The notes below the pieces were generated by a model. That model searched no databases and was not told where the DNA came from. It saw nothing but the letters and a program-made list of their open reading frames with translations. The position numbers and the translations under genes were made by a program. DNA of 64,000 bases from Sthenelais limicola. Taxonomy: Eukaryota; Annelida; Polychaeta; Phyllodocida; Sigalionidae. Where the stretch lies: positions 47,860,966 to 47,924,965 of the forward strand of contig OW804094.1 of assembly GCA_942159475.1 (NCBI GenBank), read 5' to 3'. This document shows positions 24,195 to 39,762 of this stretch, in pieces. Position 1 is the first letter of the stretch; each line of letters opens with the position of its first letter.

Positions 24195-26005
24195 GATGGA
24201 ACTAATCTGGCTATTATTGAGTATATTATTTTGAGTCGGAAGTGTACTAATTTGTATTTTGAATGACTCAATAAAAGAATATCATCACATGTATAATGTT
24301 CGGTTTTCACGAAATGAGGTATGAGGTACTTGGGGCTATTTTGGGGTCAAATTTTAAATTAATTGTTTAAAAGTTTAACCCGTCCACATCGAAAATTGGG
24401 AACACTACATTCAAAAATCCTTCCTGGGGCAGCCGAAATGACGAAAAAACTTTAATTAGCTTTAATGGCTTTGTGTTGCGTTCTAACGCCTTTTGGATAT
24501 AACATTGAAAGTGATATAAATCAAAATTCTAATTTCTGGTTAATATTGTGTCATTAAGAATAGGTGCTTAACTAAGAGCATGGCTGAAAATAAAATGTAC
24601 AGATATGTTTTGGTGCATATCAATGAGGATAAATATTTCATGTTTCTTTTTAGAGTTTCTCTTGGACGTTGAAACGCAAGAATTAGTGTTGATTTGTTAT
24701 CATTGTTTTCTGGCACTTCTGTGATAATTTATTCTATTTCTACGACCAGTAAATGTCAATTAAGGGTGAATCACCATTATTATCAGTCAATTACATAGTT
24801 ATAATGATCAACCATCTTGCAGAGGGCATTGGAAGGCAACAGACACGTTCAGACAAACTTTCATAAACCATGGCATAATCATTTATATAAATGCTTTAAT
24901 TGTTAAGTTTTCATTGACTAATCTATATATCTATAAAGACAGTATTGCAAATGAAGGGCGTTAGAACACAGCGATACATAACTGGGATTTTTTTTACTTA
25001 TTCATGTCGGATATAAATACTGTTGTTTGTAGTTCCCTTTTTTAACATCTTTTATTTGGATTCGCTTTGAATTGGTTCTGTAGTTGGAAAGGGGTAGAGG
25101 GTCGGAATCTCCTATTGCCCCTAGGTGGATCCATCTGCATACGAAGGAGCCCTGTGTTGAATAATACTTTATGCAATGGTCGCGAGGGTGTCCATGACTA
25201 TAGGAATCACGGGTACTTTAAATTACTATTCGGAATAGAATTCTAGCCACAATTCAATCCACTTCAAACCAGAAAAGTAACTACACTGCGAACACAATAG
25301 AACCTTTTAGACGTGCTGAATTATGTCATGCAAGGTAACCCGAAGGTAACCTATGTATAAACAAACACCTGTTGTGGTAGAGGTACAAGAAGCAGTGACC
25401 CTAAGGTCTTAAAATGCACCGACGACCGGGACCGAAGGATCCATTATCAGGAGTCTGACGTGGGTATATATTCGTGATACATATTCATTTACGAGCGAAC
25501 ACGATAAGTCAAAGCGTGGGAATTTTTTTCTGCATTCAACCTGAATTTTCTTCGGCTCCTCCCATTGAAAGGTTCCTTTATCTTTAGGACTGCCATTTTC
25601 AGAAAGCACCTCATTATTACGTGCCTTTTAATTATTGCTTGAATCCAACCCGCAAACAGTACCAACGGCTACCTTTCGCATGTTCATGCTAAACATTTGA
25701 GCGGTTTTATACAGTATCTGCTATCACATGACTCAATGTTCTCTGGTATCATGACCTCGAGAGAACACTCGTTTAATTCACGCTAATTTATCGTAATCAT
25801 GTTTTAGATAAAACACACTGTTAGATTCCTACAAATAACAAAGCTGTAGAATTAATGAACAATATACACCGACTTTTCCGACCTCAATAATTATTGTCCT
25901 CCCTGTCCCATCTTCTATACAGAAAGCAGCACCTGCATGTGTTCTCCGTCTCTCTCCGAGAGTCTGCACATGTTCAATCATGCGCGCGCAGCATGTAACC
26001 AATTT

Positions 26006-26030
26006 TAAGATAAGATAAGATAAGATAAGG
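26006..26030. repeat. (TAAGA)n microsatellite
   Basis: About five TAAGA units, followed by GGAGTTTTTTATTTGTCGAG. The arrangement resembles the microsatellite end of a short retroelement, but nothing else supports one. Confidence 0.9.
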
Positions 26031-26255
26031 AGTTTTTTATTTGTCGAGATCAAGAGTACAGGAGTAGGTACAGTTGAATGAATCAAAAAAGACAAAATGG
26101 TCGACATACTTTTATGGTACAGCTGGGTACCATTTCTTCCAGTAGTTACCAGAATTTAGAGACTAGAGACAGGCTATAACTAACTAAAAGTTGACTTAGA
26201 AGTGGAACGACTAAAAATTAAGGAACCAATAATTAATTTTGTCGATTTTAATTTT

Positions 26256-26343
26256 AATGGCCTATAGCTCACTCATCTGATCGAGTCATGTTCAGGTTGA
26301 CACTCACACACACGGGCAGAGGGAGTTGGAATACAGTCGTGTG
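26256..26343 (+). repeat. 88-bp dispersed direct repeat, copy 2
   Basis: Near-identical to 24107-24194, in the same orientation. The flanking sequences differ, so only the 88 bp were copied. Confidence 0.85.
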
Positions 26344-29300
26344 AAAGCGTCCTCAGAACGCGAATAACGCTTTTCCCCCACATTGGCAACAATGTCCCTT
26401 TTGACACAAAATGATCAACAGTAACACCAGATGCCGATGGGGTCCAGTCCCAGTCCCCTGCACTCCTCTTTCGGTTTCCCCCTTTGATGCATATTTAATT
26501 AGGGCATAATGGCCTGTCACCTCCCTTTGCCAAATCAAACACAACCTGATAGATAATAGTCTGTTTAATCTATTAATAAATAGAGAGTGGTCGATCACAA
26601 TTGTTCGGGGACGAACGATGGAATGGGATCAAAAGTAAATTGGGAGCCAATGCTCTTTGGATTTGAGTTAGTGGAAAGCAAGGGCTGCATGCCTTTCGGG
26701 TTTGGCTCCATATGCAATAGAAATTTGCTTCAATGACCTTGATACTGGTCTACTGGAATTCTGAACAGGTACCCGCTATAGACGTAGTCCAATGCATGCA
26801 GGGTATCTAATGCTTATTTTGACTATCTTCTCCTCGCTGTTAATTAAATCAAAAACAACTGCATGTCGGGGTTACACACTCATTAAGTCAAAAGTAAACA
26901 TGCAGCTGACACTAACGGCCTGATCTAATGGTTTTTCGATATGGCGGAAAATGCCTATCGGTTGCTAAGGGTAAACGGAATTCTAGCATTCAGGGGCACG
27001 ATGACCCTCCTGGGTGCCATTACGGTGTGTATGCAAATATACTTAAGACTTAATTTGTTGGAACTGTATACGAAACCCACACTCTGAGGTTCATCAACCA
27101 ACTTACCCGTGCATTCTAAGTGGGAAACTTTGTTTTTGCATTATAACGTTCATTATCAATGTGTCAAATCACAAATGCGTTCCCCATCCATTGGTATACA
27201 ACTACGGCAGCTTTGGCAATATTTGATTTAGCCACATCCGAAACACTATTTCCTTATTTAAGCAAATGGGTGTCTCGGTCATATATGATATTTATTACAC
27301 ACATGAATTGCAACAATGTGATCAAATCAGAATTTCCAAATGAAATCTATTTTCTCAACTGAGGGGAAGCCATATTCTTTAATATAATCCACTATGCTCC
27401 AAAGAATAAAGGTACTATATAATTATAATTACCGGTATTTCATGTTTCAGGATCTATTTTGTCATACCTAGATCCGTACTCCTTTGATGTGTAACAGTTT
27501 GGAAGGTGTTTGCTCCGAAGCCAGGAAATAGAATACATGTAATTACTATTTCGTCCAAAAACGTATGCATACATGTATGTACATGCATACACCTCAATAC
27601 ATAATCAGGGAATGTGCCAATATCGTTCAAATAACCCTTGAATACATACATGGCCCCCTTTTGAAGGGGCACTAAATAGCCCAATATATACTCATACTAC
27701 TATATGACCTTCAACAACTATGTCTCAAATCCTTCCTTGTTAAAGAAAATCGGCAAACAATCCTCTGTGTGCGCTGGTCGATAAGGTTTGAAACATGCAC
27801 TCTATGCCAATTGACATGGGACTTGTCTTGGTCCAATCAAATGAATAGCAAATATTTTGAGGATAAACACGCATTCATCTTGACTCAGTGATTCCATCAA
27901 AGTATAGCCTGAATTTATGACCAAAATCACACTCAGCTAGACTTCACTCGTAAAGTAATACGAAGCTCTCTAGTTCCACATTGCATGATGTTATTACATA
28001 TAGATGATCTGTGAATGATTTCAATTTCCCATTTTGTCATTTGGTGCTTTGATTTATGTATAGGCACCTACATGTGATTTAGCATTAGAAACATTCAATC
28101 TCACCCACTTGGCAGGCGTCCAGAAGCCATTGGTATGTGTTATGGGAACGTAAGTAATATAAGATTTATATTTAATGTATGGCTCTGATTACCTCAAAAG
28201 GGTAAAGGCGATATGAAGATAATCATCAGTTTATGGCTCTAGGAACCCTTGCCTCTATCATTTACAAACACCTTTTCCCTAATACAAATTCATCCACCTG
28301 GTCACTAATACTCGTTGCGTTTTGGAATCACTTGTGGTTGCCCCGTCAGCTGGGATTGAACGTGCATATTCATCGAAAATAATACACCTAGGATAATATT
28401 TTTGGCGATTTAAATACTATACAATAATACATTGTAATTTATCATATGAGAACAGTCAAGAGAAGCTCGTATCATAATGAATTATATTATTACGTACTCA
28501 TTATCATCAAATAACGACAATCCCTATGAGGTCTATATATATAGCTCGACCATACCACAATACCCTCCCGAATACCCACCCTCTTTAGGGCAATTTTTAA
28601 AATATCCCAAGATTTTACTTTTAAGGGCAAAGGACTTCCAAAGACAGATAGGTAATATTCACTTTATTTGCACGATCTATCATATAGATTACTATTTATC
28701 GCTATGGGAAGCTTTGGGACAAAAATGATGTTGCGTTACAAGCGAATTAAGTGTACCCAAATATTCCATAAGATGCCATGAGTTAATGGGAATTATCGCC
28801 TTTTGATATTAACAAGTAATGGCAGGAGAAAAAAGGGAGAGAATGACTAGTTAGCTTCCATTATGGTTTGGGGAATTCAATGTTGAATCAAATGCTTTGG
28901 CCAAGAAACTTGTTCAACACTGCATACATCGTGATACATGTGTTCTCGTGTGTCCACCACTGTGGCACTGCAAACGTTTTCACCGCTATACCAGTGGAAT
29001 GAAAATATTGGAAAAGAACACATGGCCCTGAAATAGGCTGGACATTGTTCCTTTCTTTCAATTATTGCCGGAGGCTTTGTAAACCCAGGACTTGGCAGGC
29101 TCATTTAGAACGGGGTCAGGGCTCAATGCCTGAAAGCCACCCCCTACTAACTCTTTTGCCTCGATTTCTAATAACTCATTCTAAAATCTAATAACACTCG
29201 AGGTTAATGATCCCTAACTTAGTGATCATCACAGAAGGACACATAAAGGTTAAGCATACTATAGCTTTTCTTTCTATTCCTTTATCAAAGCTGAGAAATT

Positions 29301-32300
29301 AAATGCCATAAAAACCTAGTTAGCTCCGTTTTCTCCGTCCACCCTATGAGACTTCTCAGTGAAAATGTATACATATAGATTGGTAGTAAACTTGATATTG
29401 TTTCGGGATATCTAATTTCATTCCTCGAGGCCAGGGGAAGATTACAGATTCTACCCTGTTCCAATCGAGGTTGTGTTCATTGGATGGAATCCGTGTACAC
29501 ATCACAATTAAGCCACACTATCTTGTTTTCATTGTTTTTGTTCATCATTTGTGATTTTCCCTTTCTATTCCCATGATCGCGTAGATTTATTTCATTTGGA
29601 TTTAAAATAAGTATAGATCTACCATTTAATGTTTTTTAATATATTTTCTTTTAAATAAAACAATTCTACCGGTCTCCATATACTGATGTTTTATATGCAA
29701 TCCCTCTGTGGTACATGTATGTGATTGTTGCAATAGGAAAGCCCTAAATCTTGCCATACTACTTTGATTTGATTCTAATTACAAATTCCATGCTTTTATC
29801 TTCGATGTTTTGCTCGATCTTATATGGACTTGTCTGATAAGAAACGCACTGGCAAATAAGATCCGTTACTTTTCAAATCCTGCGCTATTAAAAGTGTTGT
29901 TTAAGTATCAATGTATAACCTCTAATACATGTATGGCTGTCTGTAAAATAAGACAATGAAATTGATCTTAACCGCTATATATATAAGGGTAACGTGCCAA
30001 ATATCAGCAGATATATGTTATGTGAGGTCCAGCCTCTCTGCGATGATGATTGGTCTTTATCAAAATACTCGTCTCTACATATCCCTTGGTAAAAACTGAC
30101 AATACTACTTAAACCTGAGACTATACTCCCAGCATCCCTAACCTGCCCCCTGGCTGAATAAGGTTAAGGGTCTAAAGGTTAGGTATCGAACCCAGGAAGA
30201 AGCCCAGTCTGGCAGTATCCATGGCTAAGCACTTGGCCTGGAGTAGGTGGGTAGATTACCCTTGATTAGCTGGCCAGTGTCTGACACACAGCCGTAATTT
30301 AGATGTAGGTCAATGGACTGGAGGAAAGGTAATGTGAATCTGCAAACTCAATACAAAGCTTTTTAGTGACAATATCAGGTTCTTTAACATGTAAACCTGT
30401 CTTAATATTCATGCATTTTGCTATTAACCATTAAAATGTAATTTGCAAAGCAAAGAAAAATTCAACTTATTTTTTCAAGTTGGTCAGAATTGTAAATCCA
30501 CTTATAAATAGGCGAGAGTAATCGCCATTATACAATGTATCTAGATTAATCGTGGATTATACGTATATTGATTATAAGATTATGTTCGGGAAGGGAAATC
30601 GCAAAATCATGTGGGGCCTGCAGCTGTTGCATTAAATAAATCATTACTTAAAATTGTCCTTGTTAAAAGCTATTCCTTACTTCGGTAGGAAATCTCTACT
30701 ATATTATACTATAGGAATAAAGATTAGCATTGTCTGTATAACAAAATATCCCTAAAGCCAGTTCCTTACCAGCTGCTTAGCAATGAAAAATAGCTAAGGA
30801 AGGAAACTCTCAAATAAATATTCCTTATACAAAGGGCTCTAGCTGGAATACTTGGTTTGGGATAATTTTCGTAGATTCTCTAGAGTATTATTCAATTTAG
30901 CCATTCTAGATCTTCGGTTATTGCCAGCAACTATCAACACTTATTACACACAGAATCTAAGATTCAAGAAAGAAGCCTTTCCAGCACGCGGACGGCTATC
31001 GATTCGAGATTTCATAGTCAAGATTTACTTGAGCATCTCACATCCACACACGTGGAAATGATGTCAATGTAATGGTGTGTGTACACATAGGGAAGGCCTT
31101 AATAATACATTTCTTGACGCAGTCTTTATTTTAGACCAAAGATGCATTTTCCCTCAGATTTCATGATTAATGGTCGCGCCATCTAGGGTACCAAGGACGT
31201 CGAATGCCTGGGATTTCTACTCCCTTCCAATAGACCGAAAAGCTTTTTGAAGTGTACCACAGAATTGACCTAGTCGCTGTTGTAATGTTCAATCATCATT
31301 TAGTCTCCAATTGCATGGGTTGGGGTTTTTTTTCAAGTAGAAAGATTCTTGTTGCGAGAACATTCGAAGTATACTGCGATACTGTAAAATAGGCTGCATA
31401 AGAATGCATGAATAAAGAAAATAAACAACAAGGGAAAATTGTGAGAAGAGACACCATAATTAAATCGTATGCATGGCGATGGCCCTCTCATGTCAATTAT
31501 GACGGCCGCGTGTGTGTTGTTTCCTAATTATGTTTACAGAATAAACAACCCATTAAAATATAAGAACAGCTGTCAATTAAAACTAAAATAAAATAGACAT
31601 TCTCACTAGCACGAAAACTGTGAGGTGTGATCCTTGGATCAGGGGAAAAATAGATAAAATAGTTTTCTAGAGAACATATAGAATTGAGTACATATTCACC
31701 AGTTTGCATGGGCCTTCTACCAAGTGCTTCACAAGTTTTAACATGTACATGGAATACGTTATGTACATGCCACGTATATAGTTCAAAACTTCAAGTTTCG
31801 TTACCGTACACAGTCTATAGACTCCACTATTCTCTGTTGAGTTCCTTAATTGTCCCTACGTACACATGCCTCCTCCAAAGGCATGGTTGTCTGTGTGGGC
31901 TAGACTTTGGACAATACACGTAGTTGTAACGATATAATGCAACTGTCGTAGTAACAGGGAAGATAGGGAGGATATGTATACATTACATAACATATACAAA
32001 TAACTGCTGATGTACATAAATGCGTTTTATGACAGCATATATATACTTGACAGTTCTGGAGGTATCTTTGAAACTAATTAAAAACTAGCATTGGGTAACT
32101 GCAATGACCTTTGGATTTAATGGATTCTCTCCAGTACTATATTCATAATTTTGACTCTAAGAGTCTAAGCAGATTCCTAAAAAAAATACTCAATGTTGAC
32201 AGTGCTTGCATGGAAGGGGATAGGAAAGCAAACAAGTCCAAAGTAACTATTCCGCCATCTCTGCAGGGAAAGGGGAGTGAGAGTTCGATCGCTCCATCCA

Positions 32301-32976
32301 AATCAGTGCCAGTCGCTACTTGAGCAAAACCCCTGGGATGTCTGAAGACGCGAACCTTCATTGACTAGGAGTCATTCCATGGTCATGATACGCACCTGTC
32401 CCTTTCTCTTGAGGATGACTCAGTGGGCCCGCAATGTGACCCGGCTAATTATTGACTTCACAAGGCAACACCCTGGCAGAAGCAATGAAAGGTTTCCAAT
32501 AATAAGTCATCCCCCACTAAGTCATCCCTTTCAGAGGTGATCATTGCTTAACCATGTGTTAATAACAAAGGACTCAGATGAAAATCTATCTGCAACAAAT
32601 CATTTGCTAGGGTTGGTGAGATGCTAAAATGATGATCTAACTAACAACTGAGGTGCTTAAGCATAAGAATGCATTGGCTAATTGCTGTAATGAACTGTTT
32701 TGCTAAGGGTTGGGTTTAAGGTAGGAGATAATATAAGAAAATCAATATAAAGCATGAGCAGTTGATGCATGTTTGCAGTGAATGTGTTAATCTAATCAAG
32801 GTGAAGGGCGTTTGAAAGAACCTTCAACGATTCTTGATGCAGAGTTCAAGAATATGGCGAATGATTGTACAAAAAAGGAGCTAGAACACAAGCAGCTTGT
32901 ACTTGATGCATGTGTGATCCAAAAATGAGAATCAATCAGGGCTGGCCTAGATTTGTGCTTGTGTGGAATGGGGGAT

Positions 32977-32995
32977 GGGGGGGGGGGGGGGGGGG
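32977..32995. repeat. G19 homopolymer run
   Basis: Nineteen consecutive G on the plus strand in a G-rich context (GGGGAT before it). It could form a G-quadruplex. The length is also prone to sequencing error. Confidence 0.9.
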
Positions 32996-35900
32996 TGAGG
33001 GAGGAAATGCTAGATGGGTGGGTGGACGATATTGGGGTGCACGTTGGGTGAAAGGCTGGCTGTCAGTCCCCTGAGAGAATGTGGAAGCATCATAAGGATC
33101 CCAATCTGTGATCAGAGATAGCAATAACTGTGCCCAGAATCTGCAACAATCAGGTCACTTCAGATAAGAAACTCGATGCCAAGAGACCACATGGGAAAGC
33201 CCTCGATCCCATCTCGGCTTTTGTTTGGAGTATTGATCATGTTTGGGGAAGCCATGTTACGTGCCTGCAACATTTCCCAACACATTCCCCCCATGCTTCA
33301 GGAGGGTAAATATGGACCGATGCTCGAGGTGGCATAATGGTCCCAATTCATACTGTAGAAGAGAGAGTTTGGGGTGATATAAAGAAATTAAGCATATTGT
33401 ATAATAAGGTTTCCCAGAATATGGTTTGACTTGCTGTCTAATGATGAATGCTTTCCCACCAATAATATACTGAAGAGTCTATTGTAAAAGAAGATATTTC
33501 ACATGATAGTAAGATACAAAATATGCTGGTGACCTCTGATTTACAGCGACTGTGAATTATTAAAATCACCAGAAAGGGATGCATGCCAAATCTCCCAAAG
33601 CATAGCGTTACCCTATACCTCAGTTGGAGTTGAAAGGATCTCATCTCATATAATATTTTCATGTTTGGGATTAATATAGGACCAGTTTGTGACCCCGAAT
33701 AGACCCTAGAATCAGTTCCACCACGCGGAGACCTACCAGGGCTATTTAAAAGCAATAACAATTGCAGTAAACCCCATTCCCCCCCACATATTCTTTGCGA
33801 AACCTGTACTCCTGCAAAAATCAAATCTAGTGGCATCCTTCCATTTGTTGAATGTGTAAAAAAGGGAAAGGTTTGGACGAATTAGTTAGCACCTGGATCA
33901 CGCGCAATAAAAGTGTTAATATGATCGACGTCTGTGCTTTGAATGTGCAGGCTCAAACGCATTTGATAAATAGGGGTCCAGGGTCACTAATTGGTTCTGG
34001 GACTGGTGCGCATCAGAGGAAAATGGAAATAAGGCGGTATGGGTGGTTCGTGGCTATTGTCTCCCCAATATCTGTGTGGTTATTAGGACCATCTCTATAC
34101 TTGTAGTTACCCGCAGAACATGTGGCACCATGCTCTATTCTGGCCTATTTATCGACGGGTTGGGTATCTGTACACCCTTTTATATTATGAGAGCTTAGTT
34201 TTTTGTTTCCTGTTGTTGATATCCATGTGTATCTGTTTGGAGTTCAAACCGTGTTGTTGTTTTTGTTCACATATGTCAATGGAGAGTTGAAATTGTATCT
34301 GGTTCAGGCTGATTGTTTTAATGATCTTATTGAATTATTGAATGGCATATGCCTATATAAGCTTATATATGTAGTATTTGAACACTTATACATGCGTGTA
34401 TGATATTGATCTGGTAATCCGGTGAGTATGACAATAAGGGCGTACTACAAATCATGTATCACCGTATCACCATGTATCACCGAGTGATAAAGTTGGGAGT
34501 GAATGGGATGAAAATAGTGAGGAATGGATGGATGATTTCCTCTTAAAAATCATTGTGATTGTAACACAAACTGTAGTGAGTGAAAAAAAGATTACTTTCT
34601 TCTCATTGAATGACTATGTGGAGATAAAACTATCTATGTCTGAAAGAGTTGGCCAATTACATGAAGCGATGGTCGTTTGTAACATAATTTCATTTCCGCA
34701 CACATGACGCGGTCGTGGCAAATAGTGTTACGACCATGGCATGTCCCTTCAGGATTTCAAGTTCCCCAATATCATTCCCTGCGGTGAACACCATCGCTTT
34801 TTTTAGGGTAATCTAAATCACCGAGATCCATTTGATCACATATACAATTCCCTGTATACATTACGTTCGCAAAAATCTTCCACGTTTGACACATATTGTA
34901 TAAGCAACTGGTATAAGCATATACACAATATGGCACGCTCGAGCATTATACGGAACGTGCTCATTCAAAGGACCCCCCTTAAAGTTTTACAGTCATAGCC
35001 TTGGGTCTGTACACTAACCCATGCAATATCGAGTAACTTATTGTCATCACAAATGCAAAGACATCCAACCATTAGCACTAATTACATCGAAGCAATCGTC
35101 GCACCTGAAACTCAGGAGACACAAGTTGACCAAGACTTTCACCTGAGTGCATGTATGCATTATGCAAATGTTACTCGAACTCACGTAATTAGATTTGATA
35201 CTACAGTATAATGAACGTGTGTCACGCGCCAGAGAACTCCGGTTTATTAATGAGAATGATAAGTGGATGGTTGGAATTAAATTGGTGATGCGTCTGCATG
35301 ACAGTTTTCAAGAATGACTCTGGTGTTTTGGAATGTTTGAACATTTTATCATGGAAGCTCAATAGAGTCGGCGACTACAATAGTTCTAAAACATAGAAAT
35401 CCCAGAGGCTATATGTATGACACAGGGGGAAGGTGGGAGGGAGTTAGTGGTACGAAAGAGTTGATATTACTCTGGATGTAGAGACCACATGCAGGTCCTA
35501 TGTGGAGTCCATTATTACTCCCTGCTGCGTCTAACATGGGTCAGCTAGGTCTCTACAATATAGAACTTACAGCTAGATGTATCAAATAGCAATTGCCAAA
35601 ACCCTGAATAGTTTCATTATAACTAATGTATGGACGGAGTTGAGGAGATAGTTTGTATATGTTTGCCCAGCTGATGAGTTGCCCATGTACTTCTGTCAGG
35701 CTGGGGATTAGCCCTCTATACATACACCCAAAGTAAGCTATGAACTCAGACTCAGCTACCACATGCACATGGATATTTTGACTAGACCTCCAGAACAGAA
35801 AGGTTTGTGGAGTTGGTATGGTAGCTCCAAGCGACATCATTATACTCGATGCAGTAACATGTCAAAGTTGGGAGCTATAAAGCGCCCAGGGGTGTGTATC

Positions 35901-38900
35901 CCTATGTGACTTACTCACAGAGTCAGTGGGTCTCTTTTCAACTGGTCAAAAATCTCATTGGCAAACAATGTTCATAAAGTACAAGTAGATCGAGTGAGCG
36001 GGGGACGAAGGTAAAAGGGAGGGGAGTGAAGAAGCAAAGGAGGTTTGGTTCGTGCATGGGTTGTTGTCTGGAAGGTAGTAAACGTGGAGAGCTTAAAAGC
36101 TTAGGCTTATGTGGGTATAATCTAACCTTAAGTATTATCGGTTATTGGGGATCGATACCTGTCCAGTGTGGATATGACTAACCCCCTGATGATAATTACA
36201 ATGTGATTGGTTATTGGCTTAGCGAGTGGCCCATGATTGGAAGCTAGTGCATGTAGAAAGGTCCAGTGCCAACACGTAAGCACTAATGCCCCCGGCCCCC
36301 TACACACGCATGCATGGCCATTCCCAGCCACTCATTGCCATGTCACTCATGGATTGAACTTCCCCTAATTTTCCTAAAATTATTCCCTACGCCCCAGAAC
36401 GCAGCCACACCCTCCAATTTTACCAACTAGATTTCTTCATTAGCAGTCCAGGGCTTATCCAATTACGGGGCGGACACATTTGCCAAGGCCTGGCTAGAGT
36501 GGCCATTTGAGTTACAATTTTCGTCGCCTGGGAAATATTATGCTGGCGGAACGTTGGTGGTTTACTCGAATGCTTCCAGCTGTCAAAGTGAAATTAACCT
36601 CGCTGTATTTGCCCGATCGTGAAATTATTCCATATTAATAAACTGCGACCTCTTCCAAGTGACCAGGATCCAAAATTCTGACAAGGATCCAGATGCATTT
36701 TCCACCGGAGAACAGTGGGTCAAGTAATATCGATCATTATTGTTAGCTGTCTATGGTGTCTGGTTTAGAAAGTATGTGTTTTTGAACGCGCACCGGGGAG
36801 AACTAACTCATAGCAAAGTAGTTTTCCACCTAAAATGAGTCAGGATGGTGCATTAAATAGTGCATAGATATTTCTGAAGATAAACGCCTTGTTTCACATA
36901 TATATGTGACCCATATATATAGTTCCCCCAACCATCACGTATCATACATATGATTCAGACACGATTCAGATCCACTCGGACCACCAAGGATCCTACAACT
37001 TTTTTTTGAAAAAATGACGGAAATGAGAATTTATATTTTGACAATATGGTTTATATTGGAATTTTGAGTTCTGCGATCTTGGTTCTAATATGAAACGCTC
37101 AAGAATACAGAAAAGTGGGCGTAGGCCATGTTGAATCTGTTTTCCGCCATCTTAATTTCTCCAATGGAGGATCATATCCTGCTACCTAGTCCAACTTTTT
37201 CACCTTATATTACCAAAAACCCTCACTCCAAGTCATCATTTTTAAACAAACCCTCCGGCAAAAAGCAAGATCTTACGAAATCCACCAGGTTGAGTGTTTT
37301 TTTCGGACTCGAATCTCAGAAAAAATGTGGTAGACATGAGGTGCGGCAAATTTAAAGATCCTAGGAAACTGAAGCTCACCTTTTTCAGTAATTATCATCC
37401 CATCACAGTGCTAAAACCTGAATAAAAATCCGGGAAACAAGGAGTTCTGGTCGAAATTTGATAAGATCCAGCGTTTTTTGAAGAAATAACTCCTGGGAGA
37501 AGTGATGAGTGGACTACGAGCAGATGCGGGAATGTTGTAGGTTTAATCCCTCCATACACACTGAACCACCATGTCAGATCTCCAGCGCCAAGGCCCAGCA
37601 TAGACACATCCGGGCTACCTCCCAACTCAGCGTTCATTTACCGCAAACTGGCACTAGGAGTCGCACCGAGCTGCCTCCATCGTAGAACCACTACTATACC
37701 ATACTTACTGTACACTGAGTCAGGATAGCTCAGGATGAACATATTGTGTCACCAAACTCGTTGAAATGTTTAACGACTGTTCCTTATTTATGGAGATCGT
37801 CATAATTACAAAATGATCGTGACGTGTTTTTTATTCGGGGAAAAAACGCAGAGATTTGAAGAGATTTCGTGGGAATTCCGTGGGAATGAAATATATATGC
37901 CAACCTCCCCAAGGTGATAAAATTATTCAGCCCCGGGTGTTCTTTATGGTGGGATAACTATGATTTGGTCACCTTGTGACGTTTCGAAACATAGTAATTT
38001 TGTCTAATATGTTGCGATGAATGGATTTAAAATATACTGTTGATGATAGGAAATTGAAGGATATCTCACTGATGTTAGAGGGACAAATCACTAGAGTCTA
38101 GAGTTTAAAGCGTTTTCTACCAAAGGTAGATGGTTTTTTTCTTTCGTCATTTCTGCGCAGGGATGTCCTACAATTTCCTAATTAAAATACTAAATACCCT
38201 TCGAAATAAATCGTTACTAATGCTGCCATTATACACAAGTTGCTGAGAGATATATCATATGCCCTTTTGCCGTAAAATATGACCTTTCCTCATATGAGAT
38301 GAGGGCGTTTATAAACTTCATCCTGGGACCAAATCTTTCCTTTTCGGCACAAGCATGCGTTCTTTCTCGTATATTTACCTAACCTAGTATACTTTAAGTT
38401 ATTTAGGACAACTATCAAGACTTGTTCGCAGAAAACATTATATTTCTATATTTAAATCATGATATTGATCCCCACATGCTATTGTTTTGAAGCATGGAAA
38501 ACGCTATTTTCAGCTTCGCCAATGTTAAGTCACACAAACTACGAATTGTAGTAAAATATAAATAACCAAACCATTAATTATGGCATAAAACGGATGATTA
38601 ATCAATTTATAAAATGTTTTAGAGACTTAAACAAGTTCATGTCACTTGTGGCCCTTATAACTGGTCTGGTATGGCGCCCACCTGCTCTAATGCATGCCCA
38701 GCCCCATGGCGCTCCCTGTGAGCTATTTTGGTACTTGGCAGGGGACGAGTAGTTGTAACACCAGGGGGACAATCAGCGGCATGGTGAATTTGGGATGTTT
38801 GTGATTAAAGTGACATTGCAGTGGTTGCACTCTTAGAAATTTACTAACAAAACTAATGTGATCCACATAGAAATGAACTAAGCTCCCTTCACGATGAAGC

Positions 38901-39477
38901 TCCCTTCCTCCTAAAGAAATCCGAATGATGCTTTTTACTTCAGGTTTTTTTTTAAAGTACTATTCATGTCTGGCATTTGATCAACATTTTGAAGCACTCT
39001 TATAAAACAATCTAGGAACGAATCCCCTCTTTTATCCAAACATATCTTTCATGAGTAAGTCAAAAGTTGTCAAAATAATGTGAAATACCATCGAAAATTA
39101 AGTTCGATTTAATTTGCATTGTTAGCACATACACACTCATTTATATATTTAGTATCATCAGTGACGCTATTGGAAACATCATAAATTATAAATTTATATT
39201 TTAACTAAGACTCACTTGACATCGTATAGTGATGGGAATGGGGCAACAGGTGAGTTTCTCGCGAAGCCACATACACCTGTACCTCAAGCAAATATAGATC
39301 CCACTACGCTCCAACATTTAACTCATTCTGAGTTCACCTTTTGGCCCTGGCTGAAATATCTAGCTGTCTCCAGACAGAGAGGGGAGACTCACAACCACAC
39401 CATCCAACACATACCCGAACCGTGAGCACTTCTGAGTTCATACATACAACTCTACCCACCTGTCCTGCTCATGAACT

Positions 39478-39491
39478 CCCCCCCCCCCCCC
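39478..39491. repeat. C14 homopolymer run in a pyrimidine-rich tract
   Basis: Fourteen consecutive C followed by TTCCCCCTCCC. The Pro-rich frames that cross this region have no recognisable domain and reflect base composition. Confidence 0.9.
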
Positions 39492-39740
39492 TTCCCCCTC
39501 CCTTTCACTCAGCACATGCCACCACTTCACCATCTAGCCTGCACATTATACCCTCCGTCTCCTCGATCGTCCATCACCCACTTAACTCTCCCTACTCTCT
39601 CCCCCCTGTCAGCACAGCAAACTATGTTTATATACAGTATACTTGGCCAGACCAGCTGCTCCTCCCTGCAAGTGGTGGGTCAAGACTAAACCTTTTGCCC
39701 CTACGGAAAAAAAGTATGTATACCCACTTCCAATGTATTT

Positions 39741-39762
39741 TATATATATATATATATATATA
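39741..39762. repeat. (TA)n microsatellite
   Basis: About eleven alternating TA units. Confidence 0.9.
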
